Shown: positions 45,917 to 57,655 of the stretch, one piece after another
How the letters are laid out: every line of letters begins with the position of its first letter
Position numbering within the stretch: position 1 is the stretch's first letter
Source: Enterobacter quasihormaechei
GTDB taxonomy: Bacteria; Pseudomonadota; Gammaproteobacteria; Enterobacterales; Enterobacteriaceae
Direction: 5' to 3'
Assembly (NCBI RefSeq): GCF_004331385.1
Contig: NZ_SJON01000004.1
Coordinates: 124,001 to 188,000 of the forward strand
DNA: 64,000 nucleotides
Notes under the pieces: generated by a model
Database searches by the model: none
Told to the model about the DNA's origin: nothing
The model's input: the letters and a program-made list of their open reading frames with translations, nothing else
Made by a program: the position numbers and the translations under genes

Positions 45917-48733
45917 ATGAGTGACTATAAATCAACCCTGAATTTGCCGGAAACAGGGTTCCCGATGCGCGGCGATCTCGCCAAGCGCGAACCGGGAATG
46001 CTGGCGCGTTGGACCGATGATGACCTGTACGGCATCATTCGTGCAGCCAAAAAAGGCAAAAAAACCTTCATTCTGCACGATGGCCCTCCATATGCGAATG
46101 GCAGCATTCATATTGGTCACTCTGTAAACAAGATTCTGAAAGACATTATCGTGAAGTCCAAAGGACTCGCGGGATATGACTCGCCTTACGTTCCGGGCTG
46201 GGACTGCCACGGCCTGCCAATCGAGCTGAAAGTTGAGCAAGAGTACGGCAAGCCAGGCGAGAAGTTCACCGCCGCTGAGTTCCGCGCGAAATGCCGCGAA
46301 TATGCTGCCACCCAGGTTGACGGCCAGCGCGCAGACTTTATCCGTCTGGGCGTGCTGGGCGACTGGTCGCACCCGTACCTGACCATGGACTTCAAAACCG
46401 AAGCCAACATCATCCGGGCGCTGGGCAAAATCATCGGTAATGGTCACCTGCACAAAGGCGCTAAGCCAGTGCACTGGTGCGTGGACTGCCGCTCTGCGCT
46501 GGCTGAAGCCGAAGTGGAGTATTACGACAAAACGTCTCCTTCTATCGACGTGGCTTTCGAAGCGGTCGATCAGGACGCGATCAAAGCTAAATTCGGTCTG
46601 CCTGGCGTAAGCGGCCCGATCTCGCTGGTGATCTGGACCACCACCCCGTGGACCCTGCCGGCGAACCGCGCAATCTCTCTCTCCGGCGAGTTCGAATACG
46701 CGCTGGTGCAGGTTGACGGCCGCGCGGTTATCCTGGCGAAAGATTTGGTAGAAAGCGTGCTGAAGCGCGCGAACATCACCAATTACACCGTGCTGGGCAC
46801 CGTGAAAGGCGACGCGCTGGAGCTGATGCGCTTCAAACACCCGTTCCTGGACTTCGACGTTCCGGCGATCCTGGGCGACCACGTTACGCTGGACGCGGGT
46901 ACCGGTGCGGTGCATACCGCTGGCGGTCACGGTCCTGACGATTACAACATCAGCCTGAAATACGGTCTGGAAATCGCCAACCCGGTTGGCCCGGACGGGT
47001 CTTACCTGCCTGGCACCTACCCGGCGCTGGACGGTATCAACGTCTTTAAAGCCAACGACATCATCGTTGAGATGCTGCGTGAGCGCGGTGCGCTGCTGCA
47101 CGTTGAAAAAATGCAGCACAGCTATCCGTGCTGCTGGCGTCACAAGACGCCGATCATCTTCCGTGCGACCCCGCAGTGGTTCGTCAGCATGGATCAGAAA
47201 GGCCTGCGCGAGCAGTCCCTGAAAGAGATCAAGGGCGTGCAGTGGATCCCGGACTGGGGCCAGGCGCGTATCGAATCCATGGTGGCTAACCGTCCTGACT
47301 GGTGTATCTCCCGCCAGCGTACCTGGGGCGTGCCGATGTCGCTGTTCGTGCACAAAGAGACGCAGGAACTGCATCCGAACACCCTGGAACTGATGGAAGA
47401 AGTGGCGAAGCGCGTTGAAGTTGACGGCATTCAGGCGTGGTGGGATCTCGACGCCCGCGACATCCTGGGCGCGGACGCGGACAACTACGAGAAAGTGCCG
47501 GATACCCTGGACGTGTGGTTCGACTCCGGTTCAACCCACGCCTCCGTGGTTGACGTGCGCCCTGAGTTCGCCGGTCACGCTGCCGACATGTATCTCGAAG
47601 GCTCCGACCAACACCGCGGCTGGTTCATGTCATCGCTGATGATCTCCACCGCCATGAAGGGCAAAGCGCCTTACCGTCAGGTACTGACCCACGGCTTCAC
47701 CGTGGATGGCCAGGGCCGTAAGATGTCCAAGTCCATCGGTAACACCGTTTCGCCGCAGGACGTAATGAACAAGCTGGGCGCGGACATCCTGCGTCTGTGG
47801 GTAGCCTCTACCGACTACACCGGCGAAATGGCGGTGTCCGACGAGATCCTGAAACGTGCTGCCGACAGCTATCGTCGTATCCGTAACACCGCGCGCTTCC
47901 TGCTGGCGAACCTCAACGGGTTCGATCCGGTAAAAGACATGGTGAAGCCGGAAGAGATGGTCGTGCTCGATCGCTGGGCGGTAGGCTGCGCGAAAGCGGC
48001 GCAGGAAGACATCCTGAAAGCGTACGAGTCTTACGATTTCCACGAAGTGGTGCAGCGCCTGATGCGCTTCTGCTCCATCGAGATGGGCTCGTTCTACCTC
48101 GACATCATTAAAGACCGTCAGTACACCGCGAAAGCGGACAGCGTGGCGCGCCGCAGCTGTCAGTCTGCGCTGTACCACATCGCAGAAGCGCTGGTGCGCT
48201 GGATGGCGCCGATCATGTCCTTCACCGCGGATGAAATCTGGGGTTACCTGCCGGGCGAGCGTGAGAAGTATGTTTTCACCGGCGAGTGGTACGAAGGTCT
48301 GTTCGATCTCTCCAGCACCGAAGCGATGAACGATGCCTTCTGGGACGAACTGCTGAAAGTGCGTGGCGAAGTGAACAAGGTTATCGAGCAGGCACGTGCT
48401 GACAAGAAAGTCGGCGGCTCTCTGGAAGCGGCAGTAACCCTGTACGCCGAACCGGAGCTGGCGGCGAAGCTGACGGCGCTGGGCGATGAATTGCGATTTG
48501 TCCTGTTGACCTCCGGTGCGAAAGTTGCGGATTATGCTGACGCGTCTGCTGATGCTCAGCAGAGCGAACTGCTCAAAGGACTGAAGGTCGCACTGAGCAA
48601 AGCCGACGGTGAGAAATGCCCGCGTTGCTGGCATTACACTACCGATGTCGGTCAGGTGGCGGAACACGCAGACATCTGCGGACGCTGTGTAAGCAACGTC
48701 GCCGGTGACGGCGAAAAACGTAAGTTTGCCTGA
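45917..48733 (+). CDS. ileS: Isoleucyl-tRNA synthetase
   Basis: IleS charges tRNA-Ile. The 938-residue class I enzyme has the HIGH motif ([12 protein letters not shown], about 58-69), the editing domain (about 190-400, with [13 protein letters not shown] and [16 protein letters not shown]), KMSKS (about 602-606) and a C-terminal zinc site built of CPRC and CGRC. Length equals the E. coli enzyme, which is of the mupirocin-sensitive bacterial type. The stop TGA overlaps the lspA ATG by one base. Confidence 0.98.
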   Translation: MSDYKSTLNLPETGFPMRGDLAKREPGMLARWTDDDLYGIIRAAKKGKKTFILHDGPPYANGSIHIGHSVNKILKDIIVKSKGLAGYDSPYVPGWDCHGLPIELKVEQEYGKPGEKFTAAEFRAKCREYAATQVDGQRADFIRLGVLGDWSHPYLTMDFKTEANIIRALGKIIGNGHLHKGAKPVHWCVDCRSALAEAEVEYYDKTSPSIDVAFEAVDQDAIKAKFGLPGVSGPISLVIWTTTPWTLPANRAISLSGEFEYALVQVDGRAVILAKDLVESVLKRANITNYTVLGTVKGDALELMRFKHPFLDFDVPAILGDHVTLDAGTGAVHTAGGHGPDDYNISLKYGLEIANPVGPDGSYLPGTYPALDGINVFKANDIIVEMLRERGALLHVEKMQHSYPCCWRHKTPIIFRATPQWFVSMDQKGLREQSLKEIKGVQWIPDWGQARIESMVANRPDWCISRQRTWGVPMSLFVHKETQELHPNTLELMEEVAKRVEVDGIQAWWDLDARDILGADADNYEKVPDTLDVWFDSGSTHASVVDVRPEFAGHAADMYLEGSDQHRGWFMSSLMISTAMKGKAPYRQVLTHGFTVDGQGRKMSKSIGNTVSPQDVMNKLGADILRLWVASTDYTGEMAVSDEILKRAADSYRRIRNTARFLLANLNGFDPVKDMVKPEEMVVLDRWAVGCAKAAQEDILKAYESYDFHEVVQRLMRFCSIEMGSFYLDIIKDRQYTAKADSVARRSCQSALYHIAEALVRWMAPIMSFTADEIWGYLPGEREKYVFTGEWYEGLFDLSSTEAMNDAFWDELLKVRGEVNKVIEQARADKKVGGSLEAAVTLYAEPELAAKLTALGDELRFVLLTSGAKVADYADASADAQQSELLKGLKVALSKADGEKCPRCWHYTTDVGQVAEHADICGRCVSNVAGDGEKRKFA

Positions 48734-49233
48734 TGAGTAAAACTCTCTGTTCAACAGGACTGCGCTGGCTGTGGCTGGTGGTGGTGGTGCTGATTATCGA
48801 TCTGGGCAGCAAGTTCCTGATCCTCCAGAACTTTGCTCTGGGGGATACGGTCCCGCTGTTCCCGTCGCTTAACCTGCACTACGCCCGCAACTACGGCGCG
48901 GCGTTTAGTTTCCTGGCCGACAGCGGTGGCTGGCAGCGCTGGTTCTTCGCAGGTATCGCAATGGGTATCTGCGTTGTGCTGGCGGTGCTGATGTACCGCT
49001 CGAAAGCAACGCAAAAGCTGAATAACATCGCCTACGCGCTGATCATTGGCGGCGCGCTGGGCAACCTGTTTGACCGCCTGTGGCACGGCTTTGTGGTCGA
49101 TATGATCGACTTCTACGTCGGCAACTGGCACTTCGCGACCTTTAACCTCGCCGATAGTGCAATTTGCATCGGTGCGGCGTTAATCGTGCTGGAAGGCTTC
49201 TTGCCTAAACCGGCGGCGAAAGAGCAGGCGTAA
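48733..49233 (+). CDS. lspA: Lipoprotein signal peptidase (signal peptidase II)
   Basis: LspA cleaves the signal peptide of diacylated prolipoproteins at the inner membrane. The 166-residue protein has four membrane helices and the two catalytic aspartates in GNLFDR...FVVDMIDF and FNLADSAI, plus the conserved N in [10 protein letters not shown]. Translation is coupled to ileS through ATGA. A REP pair follows before fkpB. Confidence 0.98.
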   Translation: MSKTLCSTGLRWLWLVVVVLIIDLGSKFLILQNFALGDTVPLFPSLNLHYARNYGAAFSFLADSGGWQRWFFAGIAMGICVVLAVLMYRSKATQKLNNIAYALIIGGALGNLFDRLWHGFVVDMIDFYVGNWHFATFNLADSAICIGAALIVLEGFLPKPAAKEQA

Positions 49234-49240
49234 CCAAACC

Positions 49241-49310
49241 AGCCGGGTGACGCGTAGCGATCCCGGTCTACGGTTAATATAGGCCCGGTAAGCGCAGCGC
49301 CACCGGGCAA
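49241..49310. repeat. REP pair between lspA and fkpB
   Basis: CAGCCGGGTGACGCG...CCCGGTCTACGG followed by the inverted TAGGCCCGGTAAGC...GCGCCACCGGGCA. The first unit has diverged more than the others in the window. Confidence 0.8.
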
Positions 49311-49328
49311 AACAAGCGAGCAATTTGC

Positions 49329-49778
49329 ATGTCTAAATCCGTACAGAGCAACAGCGCGGTACTCGTTCACTTCACGCTGAAGCTGGATGACGGCTCCACG
49401 GCTGAATCCACCCGCAATAACGGCAAACCGGCGCTGTTTCGTCTGGGCGATACCTCCTTGTCTGAAGGCCTTGAGCAGCAGCTTCTGGGTCTGAAAGAGG
49501 GCGAGACAAAGGCGTTTTCGCTGGAGCCGGACGCGGCATTTGGCGTGCCAAGCCCGGATCTGATCCAGTACTTCTCGCGCCGTGAGTTTATGGATGCGGG
49601 CGAGCCGGAAATCGGAGCGATTATGCTCTTTACCGCTATGGACGGCAGCGAAATGCCTGGCGTGATCCGCGAAATCAACGGGGACTCCATCACCGTTGAC
49701 TTCAACCATCCGCTAGCCGGGCGTACCGTTCATTTTGATGTAGAAGTGCTGGAGATCGATCCGGCACTGGAGGCCTGA
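49329..49778 (+). CDS. fkpB: FKBP-type peptidyl-prolyl isomerase FkpB (SlpA)
   Basis: FkpB is a cytoplasmic prolyl isomerase with chaperone activity. The 149-residue protein has the SlyD-like layout: FKBP half ([39 protein letters not shown]), an inserted flap (about 70-130) and the return strand ([22 protein letters not shown]). It lacks the histidine-rich tail of SlyD. One base separates it from ispH. Confidence 0.97.
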   Translation: MSKSVQSNSAVLVHFTLKLDDGSTAESTRNNGKPALFRLGDTSLSEGLEQQLLGLKEGETKAFSLEPDAAFGVPSPDLIQYFSRREFMDAGEPEIGAIMLFTAMDGSEMPGVIREINGDSITVDFNHPLAGRTVHFDVEVLEIDPALEA

Positions 49779-49779
49779 A

Positions 49780-50730
49780 ATGCAGATCCTGTTGGCTAAC
49801 CCGCGCGGTTTTTGCGCCGGTGTAGACCGCGCTATCAGCATTGTTGAAAACGCGCTGGAAATTTACGGCGCGCCGATTTACGTGCGTCATGAAGTGGTAC
49901 ATAACCGCTACGTGGTCGACAGCCTGCGCGAGCGCGGGGCGATTTTCATCGAGCAAATCAGCGAAGTGCCGGACGGCGCGATCCTGATCTTCTCCGCGCA
50001 CGGCGTTTCGCAGGCCGTGCGTAACGAAGCCAAAAGCCGCGATCTGACTGTCTTCGACGCCACCTGTCCGCTGGTCACTAAGGTCCATATGGAAGTGGCG
50101 CGCGCCAGCCGTCGCGGTGAAGAGTCGATCCTGATTGGTCACGCCGGTCACCCGGAAGTCGAGGGTACCATGGGCCAGTACAGCAACCCGGAAGGGGGGA
50201 TGTATCTGGTTGAGTCGCCGGAAGATGTCCTGACGCTGAACGTGAAAAACGAAGCGCGTCTGTCGTTTATGACCCAGACCACGCTCTCCGTAGACGACAC
50301 CTCAGACGTGATTGACGCCCTACGCCAGCGCTTTCCGAAAATCGTCGGGCCGCGTAAGGATGATATCTGCTACGCCACCACTAACCGTCAGGAAGCGGTG
50401 CGCGCGCTGGCGGAACAGGCGGACGTGGTGCTGGTGGTCGGTTCAAAAAACTCCTCTAACTCTAACCGTCTGGCCGAACTGGCACAGCGAATGGGCAAGG
50501 CGGCGTTTTTAATCGACGACGCAACGGACATACAGGAAGCGTGGGTTAAAAACGCGGCCTGCGTCGGCGTCACCGCAGGGGCTTCTGCGCCGGATATCCT
50601 CGTGCAAAACGTCATTGCCCGCCTGCAAGAGCTGGGCGGTGGTGAAGCCGTTCCGCTCGAAGGCCGCGAAGAGAATATCGTCTTTGAAGTGCCGAAAGAG
50701 CTGCGTATCGACGCCCGCGAAGTGGAATAA
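49780..50730 (+). CDS. ispH: 4-hydroxy-3-methylbut-2-enyl diphosphate reductase
   Basis: IspH makes isopentenyl and dimethylallyl diphosphate in the last step of the MEP pathway. The 316-residue enzyme holds a [4Fe-4S] cluster on C12 (PRGFCAGV), C96 (FDATCPLV) and C197 (DDICYATTN), with the proton-donor Glu in [10 protein letters not shown]. It is the last gene of the ribF-ileS-lspA-fkpB-ispH string and ends at a strong terminator. In E. coli rihC follows; here it does not. Confidence 0.98.
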   Translation: MQILLANPRGFCAGVDRAISIVENALEIYGAPIYVRHEVVHNRYVVDSLRERGAIFIEQISEVPDGAILIFSAHGVSQAVRNEAKSRDLTVFDATCPLVTKVHMEVARASRRGEESILIGHAGHPEVEGTMGQYSNPEGGMYLVESPEDVLTLNVKNEARLSFMTQTTLSVDDTSDVIDALRQRFPKIVGPRKDDICYATTNRQEAVRALAEQADVVLVVGSKNSSNSNRLAELAQRMGKAAFLIDDATDIQEAWVKNAACVGVTAGASAPDILVQNVIARLQELGGGEAVPLEGREENIVFEVPKELRIDAREVE

Positions 50731-50744
50731 TTTCTTTTCTGATG

Positions 50745-50778
50745 AAAGGCCAGCACCTCCTGTGCTGGCCTTTTTTTT
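50745..50778 (+). terminator. Terminator after ispH
   Basis: GGCCAGCAC (50748-50756) pairs with GTGCTGGCC (50762-50770) around CTCCT, followed by eight T residues. Confidence 0.95.
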
Positions 50779-50860
50779 GCCCCGGACTTTATCGTGACGA
50801 CAAAATCATGTCTTTTACTGATATCTGAGTCGGTTTCACGTTAAATTCTAATTATTGGTG

Positions 50861-50902
50861 TTTTCAGTTGGCAGCCTTTACGAAGGCTGGTTAATCTGAA
50901 AA
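50861..50902 (+). other. Two-tier stem-loop upstream of dapB
   Basis: TTTTCAG (50861-50867) can pair with CTGAAAA (50896-50902), enclosing CAGCCTT (50872-50878) paired with AAGGCTG (50883-50889) around TACG. It lies 34 bases before the dapB ATG, so it could be in the mRNA leader. No T run follows. Confidence 0.5.
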
Positions 50903-50920
50903 CGGTTTACATCATTTTAA

Positions 50921-51757
<837 letters not shown>

Positions 51758-51919
51758 GCGTTATTACCCATCGTGATGTGGTTATTGCAGTCGTAATGTA
51801 TTGATTGCATAGGGCAATAATTTATTGCCCTCTTATTTTATCTGTTTTAGATGAAATTTTGTTGTTAATGGTCATAAACCTGATTTTTATGCCATTTTTC
51901 TGTGAATTGAATGTAAATT

Positions 51920-51935
51920 TTGACCACTTGGTCCA
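51920..51935 (+). promoter_or_regulatory. RutR-type operator upstream of carAB P1
   Basis: TTGACCACTTGGTCCA closely matches the RutR palindrome TTGACCAnnTGGTCAA. In E. coli RutR binds upstream of carP1 and responds to uracil. Confidence 0.75.
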
Positions 51936-51976
51936 CTTTTTATCACTCTAGCCTCTCAAATTCCAAAAAACCTGCC

Positions 51977-51992
51977 GCGCAAGCGTTTCCCA
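51977..51992 (+). promoter_or_regulatory. PurR-like site upstream of carAB P1
   Basis: GCGCAAGCGTTTCCCA matches the PUR box ACGCAAACGTTTGCGT at 11 of 16 positions, in the region where PurR acts on the E. coli carAB promoter. Confidence 0.45.
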
Positions 51993-52077
51993 GGATGATT
52001 TACCTGATCTTTTTGCCCTTTAAATCCCATTCAAGCCGCCAGTCCTGCAAAAGAATAAACAAAATACCCGTTTTAAG

Positions 52078-52106
52078 TTGACTTTTACATGCCAAATCCC
52101 CAGAAT
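52078..52106 (+). promoter_or_regulatory. carAB promoter P1 (pyrimidine-controlled)
   Basis: TTGACT (52078-52083), 17 bases, CAGAAT (52101-52106). Position and sequence match E. coli carP1 as I remember it. Confidence 0.7.
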
Positions 52107-52161
52107 GCCGCCGTTTGCCAAAAATCCGCTGGCAACACATTTGCATTGATTCATGACGTGG

Positions 52162-52201
52162 TTATGAATTAATATGCAAATAAAGTGAGTGAATATTCTC
52201 T
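52162..52201 (+). promoter_or_regulatory. carAB promoter P2 region with two ARG boxes
   Basis: TTATGAATTAATATGCAA and AGTGAGTGAATATTCTCT are two ARG-box-like 18-mers about 4 bases apart. They overlap the probable -10 TATGAA of P2 (with TTGCAT at 52141-52146), so ArgR would repress P2. The whole gap 51758-52211 (454 bases) holds no gene; it is the AT-rich carAB control region. Confidence 0.7.
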
Positions 52202-52211
52202 GGAGGGTGTT

Positions 52212-53360
52212 TTGATTAAGTCAGCGCTATTGGTTCTGGAAGACGGAACCCAGTTTATCGGTCGGGCCATAGGGGCAACGGGTTCGGCGGTTGGGGAAGT
52301 CGTTTTCAATACTTCAATGACCGGTTATCAAGAAATCCTCACTGATCCTTCCTATTCTCGCCAAATCGTTACTCTTACTTATCCTCATATCGGCAATGTC
52401 GGCACCAATGCGGCTGACGAAGAATCCTCTCAGGTACATGCGCAAGGCCTGGTCATTCGTGACCTGCCGCTGATTGCCAGCAACTTCCGCAACACCGAAG
52501 ACCTCTCTTCTTACCTGAAGCGCCATAACATCGTGGCGATTGCCGATATCGATACCCGCAAGCTGACGCGTCTGCTGCGCGAGAAGGGTGCACAGAACGG
52601 CTGCATCATCGCAGGGGATAACCTCGACGCGACGCTGGCGCTGGAAAAAGCGAAAGCCTTCCCGGGCCTGAACGGTATGGACCTGGCGAAAGAAGTGACT
52701 ACCGCCGAAGCCTACAGCTGGACGCAGGGGAGCTGGACGCTGGAAGGCGACCTGCCGGAAGCGAAAAAAGAGAACGAACTGCCGTTCCACGTGGTGGCCT
52801 ACGATTTTGGTGCCAAGCGCAACATCCTGCGTATGCTGGTTGACCGCGGCTGCCGCCTGACGGTGGTTCCGGCGCAAACGTCCGCTGAAGACGTGCTGAA
52901 GATGAACCCGGACGGCATCTTCCTTTCTAATGGCCCAGGCGACCCGGCGCCGTGCGATTACGCTATCGACGCCATCAAGTCCTTCCTCGAAACCGACATC
53001 CCGGTATTCGGCATCTGCCTCGGCCATCAGCTGCTGGCGCTGGCGAGCGGCGCGAACACCGTCAAGATGAAGTTTGGCCACCACGGTGGGAACCACCCGG
53101 TGAAAGACATCGACAACAACACGGTGATGATTACCGCGCAGAACCACGGCTTTGCCGTCGATGAAGCCTCGATGCCCGCTAACCTGCGCGTGACGCACAA
53201 ATCCCTGTTCGATGGCACCTTGCAGGGCATCCATCGCACCGATAAGCCTGCGTTCAGCTTCCAGGGCCACCCTGAAGCCAGCCCGGGCCCGCACGATGCC
53301 GCGCCGCTGTTCGATCACTTCATCGAACTTATCGAGCAATACCGTAAGACCGCTAAATAA
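52212..53360 (+). CDS. carA: Carbamoyl-phosphate synthase small subunit
   Basis: CarA hydrolyses glutamine and feeds ammonia to CarB for carbamoyl phosphate synthesis (arginine and pyrimidines). The 382-residue protein has an N-terminal CPSase domain and a C-terminal class I glutamine amidotransferase with the nucleophile in FGICLGHQ (about C269) and the His/Glu pair in [11 protein letters not shown]. The start is the rare TTG at 52212, as in E. coli, with GGAGGGT just upstream; nine further upstream residues in the frame are not supported. carB follows after 18 bases. Confidence 0.98.
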   Translation: MIKSALLVLEDGTQFIGRAIGATGSAVGEVVFNTSMTGYQEILTDPSYSRQIVTLTYPHIGNVGTNAADEESSQVHAQGLVIRDLPLIASNFRNTEDLSSYLKRHNIVAIADIDTRKLTRLLREKGAQNGCIIAGDNLDATLALEKAKAFPGLNGMDLAKEVTTAEAYSWTQGSWTLEGDLPEAKKENELPFHVVAYDFGAKRNILRMLVDRGCRLTVVPAQTSAEDVLKMNPDGIFLSNGPGDPAPCDYAIDAIKSFLETDIPVFGICLGHQLLALASGANTVKMKFGHHGGNHPVKDIDNNTVMITAQNHGFAVDEASMPANLRVTHKSLFDGTLQGIHRTDKPAFSFQGHPEASPGPHDAAPLFDHFIELIEQYRKTAK

Positions 53361-53378
53361 TCAGGAGCTGAGAAGACC

Positions 53379-56300
53379 ATGCCAAAACGTACAGACATAA
53401 AAAGCATCCTGATCCTTGGCGCTGGCCCGATCGTGATCGGCCAGGCCTGTGAATTTGACTACTCCGGCGCGCAGGCGTGTAAAGCCCTGCGCGAAGAGGG
53501 TTACCGCGTCATCCTGGTCAACTCTAACCCGGCCACCATCATGACCGACCCGGAAATGGCAGATGCGACCTACATCGAGCCAATTCACTGGGAAGTGGTA
53601 CGCAAAATCATCGAGAAAGAGCGTCCTGACGCTGTGCTGCCAACCATGGGCGGCCAGACGGCGCTGAACTGCGCGCTGGAGCTGGAGCGTCAGGGCGTGC
53701 TGGAAGAGTTCGGCGTGACCATGATCGGTGCAACCGCCGACGCGATTGATAAAGCTGAAGACCGTCGCCGCTTCGACGTGGCGATGAAAAAAATCGGCCT
53801 CGACACCGCGCGTTCCGGTATCGCACACAATATGGAAGAAGCGCTGGCCGTTGCGGCTGAAGTGGGTTATCCGTGCATCATCCGTCCTTCCTTCACCATG
53901 GGCGGCACCGGCGGCGGTATCGCCTACAACCGCGAAGAGTTTGAAGAGATTTGCGAGCGCGGCCTGGATCTCTCCCCAACCAAAGAGCTGCTGATTGATG
54001 AATCGCTGATTGGCTGGAAAGAGTACGAGATGGAAGTGGTGCGTGATAAAAACGACAACTGCATCATCGTCTGCTCCATCGAAAACTTCGATGCGATGGG
54101 GATCCACACCGGCGACTCCATCACCGTTGCGCCAGCCCAGACGCTGACCGACAAAGAGTATCAAATCATGCGTAACGCCTCGATGGCGGTACTGCGTGAA
54201 ATCGGCGTAGAAACCGGCGGCTCTAACGTGCAGTTCTCGGTGAACCCGAAAACCGGTCGTCTGATCGTTATCGAAATGAACCCGCGCGTGTCCCGTTCCT
54301 CCGCGCTGGCCTCTAAAGCCACCGGCTTCCCAATTGCGAAAGTGGCGGCGAAGCTGGCGGTGGGTTATACCCTCGACGAGCTGATGAACGACATCACCGG
54401 TGGCCGCACGCCAGCCTCCTTCGAGCCGTCTATCGACTACGTTGTGACCAAAATCCCACGCTTCAACTTCGAGAAATTCGCCGGCGCTAACGACCGTCTG
54501 ACGACCCAGATGAAATCTGTGGGTGAAGTGATGGCGATTGGCCGCACGCAGCAGGAATCCCTGCAAAAAGCGCTGCGCGGCCTGGAAGTGGGCGCGACCG
54601 GCTTTGACCCGAAAGTGAGCCTGGACGACCCTGAAGCATTGACCAAAATTCGCCGCGAGCTGAAAGACGCGGGTGCAGAGCGTATCTGGTACATCGCCGA
54701 TGCCTTCCGCGCGGGCCTGTCCGTCGATGGCGTATTTAACCTGACTAACATCGACCGCTGGTTCCTGGTGCAGATTGAAGAGCTGGTGCGTCTGGAAGAG
54801 AAAGTGGCGGAGCTGGGCATCAACGGCCTGGACGCTGACTTTCTGCGCATGCTGAAGCGTAAAGGCTTCGCCGATGCGCGTCTGGCTAAACTGGCGGGCG
54901 TGCGTGAAGCGGAAATCCGCAAGCTGCGCGACCAGTATGACCTGCACCCGGTTTACAAGCGCGTGGACACCTGTGCGGCAGAGTTCTCGACCGATACCGC
55001 GTACATGTACTCCACTTATGAAGACGAGTGCGAGGCGAACCCGTCCGTCGACCGCGACAAGATCATGGTGCTGGGCGGCGGTCCAAACCGTATCGGCCAG
55101 GGCATCGAGTTCGATTACTGCTGCGTACACGCCTCGCTGGCGCTGCGCGAAGACGGTTACGAGACCATCATGGTCAACTGTAACCCGGAAACCGTGTCGA
55201 CCGACTACGACACCTCCGACCGCCTCTACTTCGAGCCGGTAACCCTGGAAGACGTGCTGGAAATCGTGCGCATCGAGAAGCCAAAAGGCGTGATCGTGCA
55301 GTACGGCGGCCAGACTCCGCTGAAGCTGGCGCGCGCGCTGGAAGCCGCAGGCGTGCCGGTTATCGGTACCAGCCCGGACGCGATTGACCGCGCGGAAGAC
55401 CGTGAGCGTTTCCAGCAGGCGGTTGACCGTCTGAAGCTGAAACAGCCGGCGAACGCCACCGTAACCGCCATTGAAATGGCCGTTGAGAAGGCGAAAGAGA
55501 TTGGCTACCCGCTGGTGGTGCGCCCGTCCTACGTGCTGGGCGGCCGCGCGATGGAAATCGTCTACGACGAAGCCGACCTGCGCCGCTACTTCCAGACGGC
55601 GGTGAGCGTTTCCAACGATGCGCCAGTGCTGCTTGACCGCTTCCTCGACGACGCGGTTGAGGTGGACGTGGATGCCATCTGCGACGGCGAAATGGTGCTG
55701 ATTGGCGGCATCATGGAGCATATCGAGCAGGCAGGCGTGCACTCCGGTGACTCCGCCTGTTCTCTGCCGGCCTACACGCTGAGCCAGGAAATTCAGGACG
55801 TGATGCGCCAGCAGGTGCAGAAGCTGGCCTTTGAGTTGCAGGTTCGTGGCCTGATGAACGTTCAGTTCGCGGTGAAAGACAACGAAGTTTATCTGATTGA
55901 AGTCAACCCGCGTGCGGCGCGTACCGTACCGTTCGTCTCTAAAGCAACCGGTATTCCGCTGGCGAAAGTGGCGGCGCGCGTGATGGCTGGCCAGACGCTG
56001 GCGCAGCAGGGCGTCACCAAAGAAATCATCCCGCCGTATTACTCGGTGAAAGAGGTGGTGCTGCCGTTCAACAAATTCCCGGGCGTTGACCCGCTGTTAG
56101 GGCCAGAGATGCGCTCTACCGGGGAAGTGATGGGCGTGGGCCGTACCTTCGCAGAAGCGTTTGCCAAGGCGCAGCTGGGCAGCAGCTCTACCATGAGAAA
56201 ATCGGGCCGTGCGCTGCTCTCCGTTCGCGAAGGCGATAAAGAGCGCGTGGTTGACCTGGCCGCCAAGCTGCTGAAACAGGGCTTCGAGCTGGACGCAACC

Positions 56301-56603
56301 CACGGTACGGCGATTGTGCTGGGTGAAGCGGGTATCAACCCGCGTCTGGTGAACAAAGTGCATGAAGGTCGTCCGCACATTCAAGACCGCATCAAGAATG
56401 GCGAGTACACCTACATCATTAACACCACCGCAGGTCGCCAGGCGATTGAAGACTCCAAGTTGATTCGCCGCAGCGCGCTCCAGTACAAAGTGCACTACGA
56501 CACCACCCTGAACGGCGGTTTCGCGACGGCCATGGCGCTGAATGCGGACGCCACCGAGAAGGTGATTTCGGTGCAGGAAATGCACGCTCAGATTAGCAAA
56601 TAA
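53379..56603 (+). CDS. carB: Carbamoyl-phosphate synthase large subunit
   Basis: CarB makes carbamoyl phosphate from bicarbonate, ammonia and two ATP. The 1074-residue protein has the duplicated ATP-grasp halves (about 1-400 and 553-935: [19 protein letters not shown] and [29 protein letters not shown] and [10 protein letters not shown]). An oligomerisation segment lies between them and a C-terminal MGS-type allosteric domain (about 936-1074) binds UMP, IMP and ornithine in E. coli. Length is within one residue of the E. coli enzyme. Confidence 0.98.
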   Translation: MPKRTDIKSILILGAGPIVIGQACEFDYSGAQACKALREEGYRVILVNSNPATIMTDPEMADATYIEPIHWEVVRKIIEKERPDAVLPTMGGQTALNCALELERQGVLEEFGVTMIGATADAIDKAEDRRRFDVAMKKIGLDTARSGIAHNMEEALAVAAEVGYPCIIRPSFTMGGTGGGIAYNREEFEEICERGLDLSPTKELLIDESLIGWKEYEMEVVRDKNDNCIIVCSIENFDAMGIHTGDSITVAPAQTLTDKEYQIMRNASMAVLREIGVETGGSNVQFSVNPKTGRLIVIEMNPRVSRSSALASKATGFPIAKVAAKLAVGYTLDELMNDITGGRTPASFEPSIDYVVTKIPRFNFEKFAGANDRLTTQMKSVGEVMAIGRTQQESLQKALRGLEVGATGFDPKVSLDDPEALTKIRRELKDAGAERIWYIADAFRAGLSVDGVFNLTNIDRWFLVQIEELVRLEEKVAELGINGLDADFLRMLKRKGFADARLAKLAGVREAEIRKLRDQYDLHPVYKRVDTCAAEFSTDTAYMYSTYEDECEANPSVDRDKIMVLGGGPNRIGQGIEFDYCCVHASLALREDGYETIMVNCNPETVSTDYDTSDRLYFEPVTLEDVLEIVRIEKPKGVIVQYGGQTPLKLARALEAAGVPVIGTSPDAIDRAEDRERFQQAVDRLKLKQPANATVTAIEMAVEKAKEIGYPLVVRPSYVLGGRAMEIVYDEADLRRYFQTAVSVSNDAPVLLDRFLDDAVEVDVDAICDGEMVLIGGIMEHIEQAGVHSGDSACSLPAYTLSQEIQDVMRQQVQKLAFELQVRGLMNVQFAVKDNEVYLIEVNPRAARTVPFVSKATGIPLAKVAARVMAGQTLAQQGVTKEIIPPYYSVKEVVLPFNKFPGVDPLLGPEMRSTGEVMGVGRTFAEAFAKAQLGSSSTMRKSGRALLSVREGDKERVVDLAAKLLKQGFELDATHGTAIVLGEAGINPRLVNKVHEGRPHIQDRIKNGEYTYIINTTAGRQAIEDSKLIRRSALQYKVHYDTTLNGGFATAMALNADATEKVISVQEMHAQISK

Positions 56604-56606
56604 TCT

Positions 56607-56673
56607 GCGTAGGCGCGGCAAGCGGTAGCGCCGCCGGGCAAATGGCGGGTGGCGCTTCGCTTACCCGCCCTAC
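56607..56673. repeat. REP pair after carB
   Basis: GCGTAGGCGCGGCAAGC...GCGCCGCCGGGCA followed by GGCGGGTGGCGCTTCGC...ACCCGCCCTAC. The two units point in opposite directions and have diverged from the GCCGGGTGGCGG type. No T run follows. Confidence 0.75.
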
Positions 56674-56785
56674 GGTTTTCTTTACCCATCTTAAGAACCT
56701 TCTGGTTTTTCATCCGCTTTCAGTCAGTTAGCCTAAAATGGTTAGGTCGATAACGAAAATTCAACTGAGAGCAGGGGAAAACACC

Positions 56786-57019
56786 ATGCAAAATAAACTA
56801 CTGATCGCTTCCGTTCTGGCTGCCACCGCAATGTTCACCGTAGCGGGCTGTTCGTCCAATCAGGCCGTAAAAACCACCGATGGCAAAACGATTGTCACCG
56901 ACGGGAAACCGCAGGTGGATGACGATACCGGGCTGGTGTCGTACAAAAACGCCGAAACCGGTCAGACTGAACAGATTAACCGCGACCAGGTGAAATCCAT
57001 GGGCGAACTGGATAACTAA
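56786..57019 (+). CDS. Small lipoprotein, YgdI/YgdR family (DUF903)
   Basis: This 77-residue lipoprotein has a short basic start (MQNKLL), a hydrophobic stretch and lipobox VAGC, with the lipidated Cys22 followed by SSN. The mature part (VKTTDGKTIVTDGKPQVDDD, GLVSYKNAETGQTEQINRDQV) has the SH3-like YgdI/YgdR pattern. AGGGGA is placed a few bases before the ATG at 56786; an earlier in-frame ATG at 56738 would destroy the signal peptide. At this place E. coli K-12 instead has the large cai/fix carnitine cluster. Function unknown; relatives are outer-membrane or periplasmic lipoproteins. Confidence 0.85.
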   Translation: MQNKLLIASVLAATAMFTVAGCSSNQAVKTTDGKTIVTDGKPQVDDDTGLVSYKNAETGQTEQINRDQVKSMGELDN

Positions 57020-57124
57020 TTCAGTTTTCTGACGTTAGCCCGTCAATAATATTCACTATTAGCCTGTTGAATTACTGTCTACACTCTTCTGGTAAAAGAA
57101 GGCAGTAAAACAACAGGCTACTCA

Positions 57125-57655
57125 ATGATTCTGATAATTTATGCGCACCCTTATCCGCAGCACTCTCACGCGAATAAGCGGATGCTTGAGCAGGCAAGGA
57201 CGCTCGAAAACGTAGAGATACGTTCCCTCTATCAACTCTATCCCGATTTTAATATCGATATCGCCGCCGAACAGGAGGCGCTCTCTCGTGCCGATCTGAT
57301 CGTCTGGCAGCATCCGATGCAGTGGTACAGCACGCCACCGCTGCTGAAACTGTGGATCGACAAAGTCTTCTCGCACGGTTGGGCATACGGACACAACGGC
57401 AAAGCGCTTCAGGGCAAAAGCCTGATGTGGGCCGTAACCACCGGCGGTGGTGAAAGCCACTTTGAGATTGGCGCTTTCCCGGGATTTGAGGTGCTGGCGC
57501 AGCCGCTTCAGGCTACCGCCCTATACTGTGGCCTGACCTGGCTTCCGCCTTTTGCAATGCACTGTACCTTTGTCTGCGATGATGAAACCTTGCAGGCGCA
57601 GGCTCGTCACTACAAACAACGTTTACTCGAGTGGCAGGAGGCGCACAATGGATAG
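57125..57655 (+). CDS. kefF: KefC ancillary quinone oxidoreductase KefF
   Basis: KefF is a flavodoxin-fold quinone reductase that binds and fully activates the KefC potassium efflux system, and may remove electrophiles. The 176-residue protein has the FMN-binding [13 protein letters not shown] (about 8-20) and the [29 protein letters not shown] segment typical of the family. It overlaps kefC by eight bases, so the two subunits are made from one mRNA. Confidence 0.97.
   Translation: MILIIYAHPYPQHSHANKRMLEQARTLENVEIRSLYQLYPDFNIDIAAEQEALSRADLIVWQHPMQWYSTPPLLKLWIDKVFSHGWAYGHNGKALQGKSLMWAVTTGGGESHFEIGAFPGFEVLAQPLQATALYCGLTWLPPFAMHCTFVCDDETLQAQARHYKQRLLEWQEAHNG

Noticed and set aside
53361..55742. 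793-codon open frame on the minus strand opposite carB
   Set aside because: It is a shadow of the carB codon bias (GC-rich third positions). The plus-strand protein matches CarB throughout, and the shadow has no ribosome site or recognisable domain.
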